From: an uncultured Planctomycetota bacterium
GTDB lineage: Bacteria > Planctomycetota > Phycisphaerae > UBA1845 > UTPLA1
Length of the DNA stretch: 64,000 nt
Direction of reading: 5' to 3'
NCBI GenBank assembly: GCA_900696465.1
Contig: CAADGE010000042.1
Span: forward strand, 1-64,000
Each line of letters opens with the position of its first letter. The first letter of the stretch is position 1. The notes below the pieces were generated by a model that was given only the letters and a program-made list of their open reading frames with translations, was not told the DNA's origin and did no database searches. Positions 63,463-64,000 of the stretch are shown here, in pieces. The position numbers and the translations under genes were made by a program.

Positions 63463-64000
63463 CACTTGCACAGATTGATCTGTACGGCGATGCCGCGGTG
63501 CCGCCACGGCGCGACGCCGCGCCGATGTTGCCGGTGGCCGTCGGCCTGGGGATCGGCATCGTCCTCGATGACCGCCTCGCGATTCCTTCGTTCGCCGGCA
63601 CGATCCTGCTGCTCGCTGGTGTCTCCATCATGGTACTCCCAAGACGCTTTCGGCATCGTGTCGCGATGATAACCGCCGTGTTCATCGCTTCGGTCGGGCT
63701 CGGCGCCCTCCGTCATGCCGTCGCCGACCGAATGGTCCCATCGAACGACATCGTGCGATTCGTCCAACCGGAAGCATCCCTGGTTCGCATCCGCGGCGAA
63801 ATCATCTCCACGCCACTGATTCACGAACCGGACCCCGACGTGCCGCGGGCATACCCCACCGGCCCGAAGACGCGATTCCTTCTCAGGCCGACGCACGTAA
63901 AGGGAATCAAAGACACCATCCCCGTGGTCGGCCGAGTCGTCGTCAAAATTAACGGGCCGCGATTGGGCCTTCGCGTCGGGCAGCATGTGGAAATGACCGG
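63441..64000 (+). CDS. comEC: ComEC/Rec2 family DNA-uptake channel, 5' part only
   Basis: The reading frame from ATG 63441 runs off the window (186 codons seen). Its N-terminus fits ComEC: membrane helices (PMLPVAVGLGIGIVL, FAGTILLLAGVSIMVLP, AMITAVFIASVGLGALRH) followed by a DUF4131-like beta domain (EASLVRIRGEIISTP, RFLLRPTHVKG, VVGRVVVKINGP, LGLRVGQHVEMTG). ComEC forms the inner-membrane channel for DNA uptake in natural transformation. The competence and lactamase-like domains lie beyond the window. Confidence 0.75.
   Translation, partial: MAADTRLTLAQIDLYGDAAVPPRRDAAPMLPVAVGLGIGIVLDDRLAIPSFAGTILLLAGVSIMVLPRRFRHRVAMITAVFIASVGLGALRHAVADRMVPSNDIVRFVQPEASLVRIRGEIISTPLIHEPDPDVPRAYPTGPKTRFLLRPTHVKGIKDTIPVVGRVVVKINGPRLGLRVGQHVEMT

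Overview
The window looks like a chromosomal segment of a planctomycete (Planctomycetota, possibly Phycisphaerae-like). That placement is inferred from content, not from a marker gene. It is GC-rich and carries secreted PQQ-type beta-propellers, S46 and M2-like peptidases, a DUF971 protein, a Ser/Thr-kinase fragment and a very large MoxR/DUF58/BatA operon. It also carries dispersed degenerate repeats that read in frame as peptides such as RNPKSEIRN and GTGVSPV. I see no tRNA, rRNA, IS element, CRISPR array or convincing hairpin/T-tract terminator.

Layout. 0-6.7 kb: MsrB and a Cys-rich lipoprotein on +; then on - a secreted PQQ propeller, an acidic-tailed secreted protein, and a pair made of a flavin-dependent halogenase-like enzyme and a condensation-fold acyltransferase. 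6.7-27 kb, all +: a hydrogen/pyruvate module. It holds a truncated HypF, HypC, HypD, HypE, an orphan receiver, a RegB-like sensor kinase, a four-subunit group 3b [NiFe] hydrogenase, its maturation protease, HypA, malic enzyme, HypB, a doubly fused pyruvate:ferredoxin oxidoreductase, a cytidylate-kinase-like protein, a DUF4405 membrane protein and a trans-sulfuration-type PLP enzyme. 27-38.4 kb: mixed housekeeping and accessory genes (beta-hydroxyacid dehydrogenase, S46 peptidase, M2-like peptidase, FabG/PhaB-type reductase, kinase remnant, rhodanese-methyltransferase fusion, GNAT, DUF971, HEAT/TPR protein, LarB, NnrD). 38.4-62.4 kb, all -: one tightly packed 13-gene envelope/stress operon running from a 1669-codon PQQ/TPR protein through MoxR, DUF58, BatA-like and VWA proteins to three HtrA-like proteins, of which only the first has an intact catalytic triad. 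62.5-64 kb: a membrane protein and the start of comEC.

The most interesting result is regulatory. The three heads of the hydrogen/pyruvate module (truncated hypF, hydrogenase beta subunit, PFOR) each carry a -24/-12 element with GG and GC separated by exactly 10 bases (7004-7019, 12921-12936, 20474-20489). This suggests one sigma-54 regulon that ties hydrogenase maturation, the hydrogenase, malic enzyme and PFOR together. A RegB-like membrane kinase with a variant of the quinone-binding heptapeptide (GGVESPL) sits between the hyp genes and the structural genes. The likely chemistry is reversible H2/NADP(H) exchange coupled to malate, pyruvate and acetyl-CoA interconversion. The direction of flux cannot be read from sequence.

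All functional calls rest on motif recognition and gene context by eye; no database search was run.
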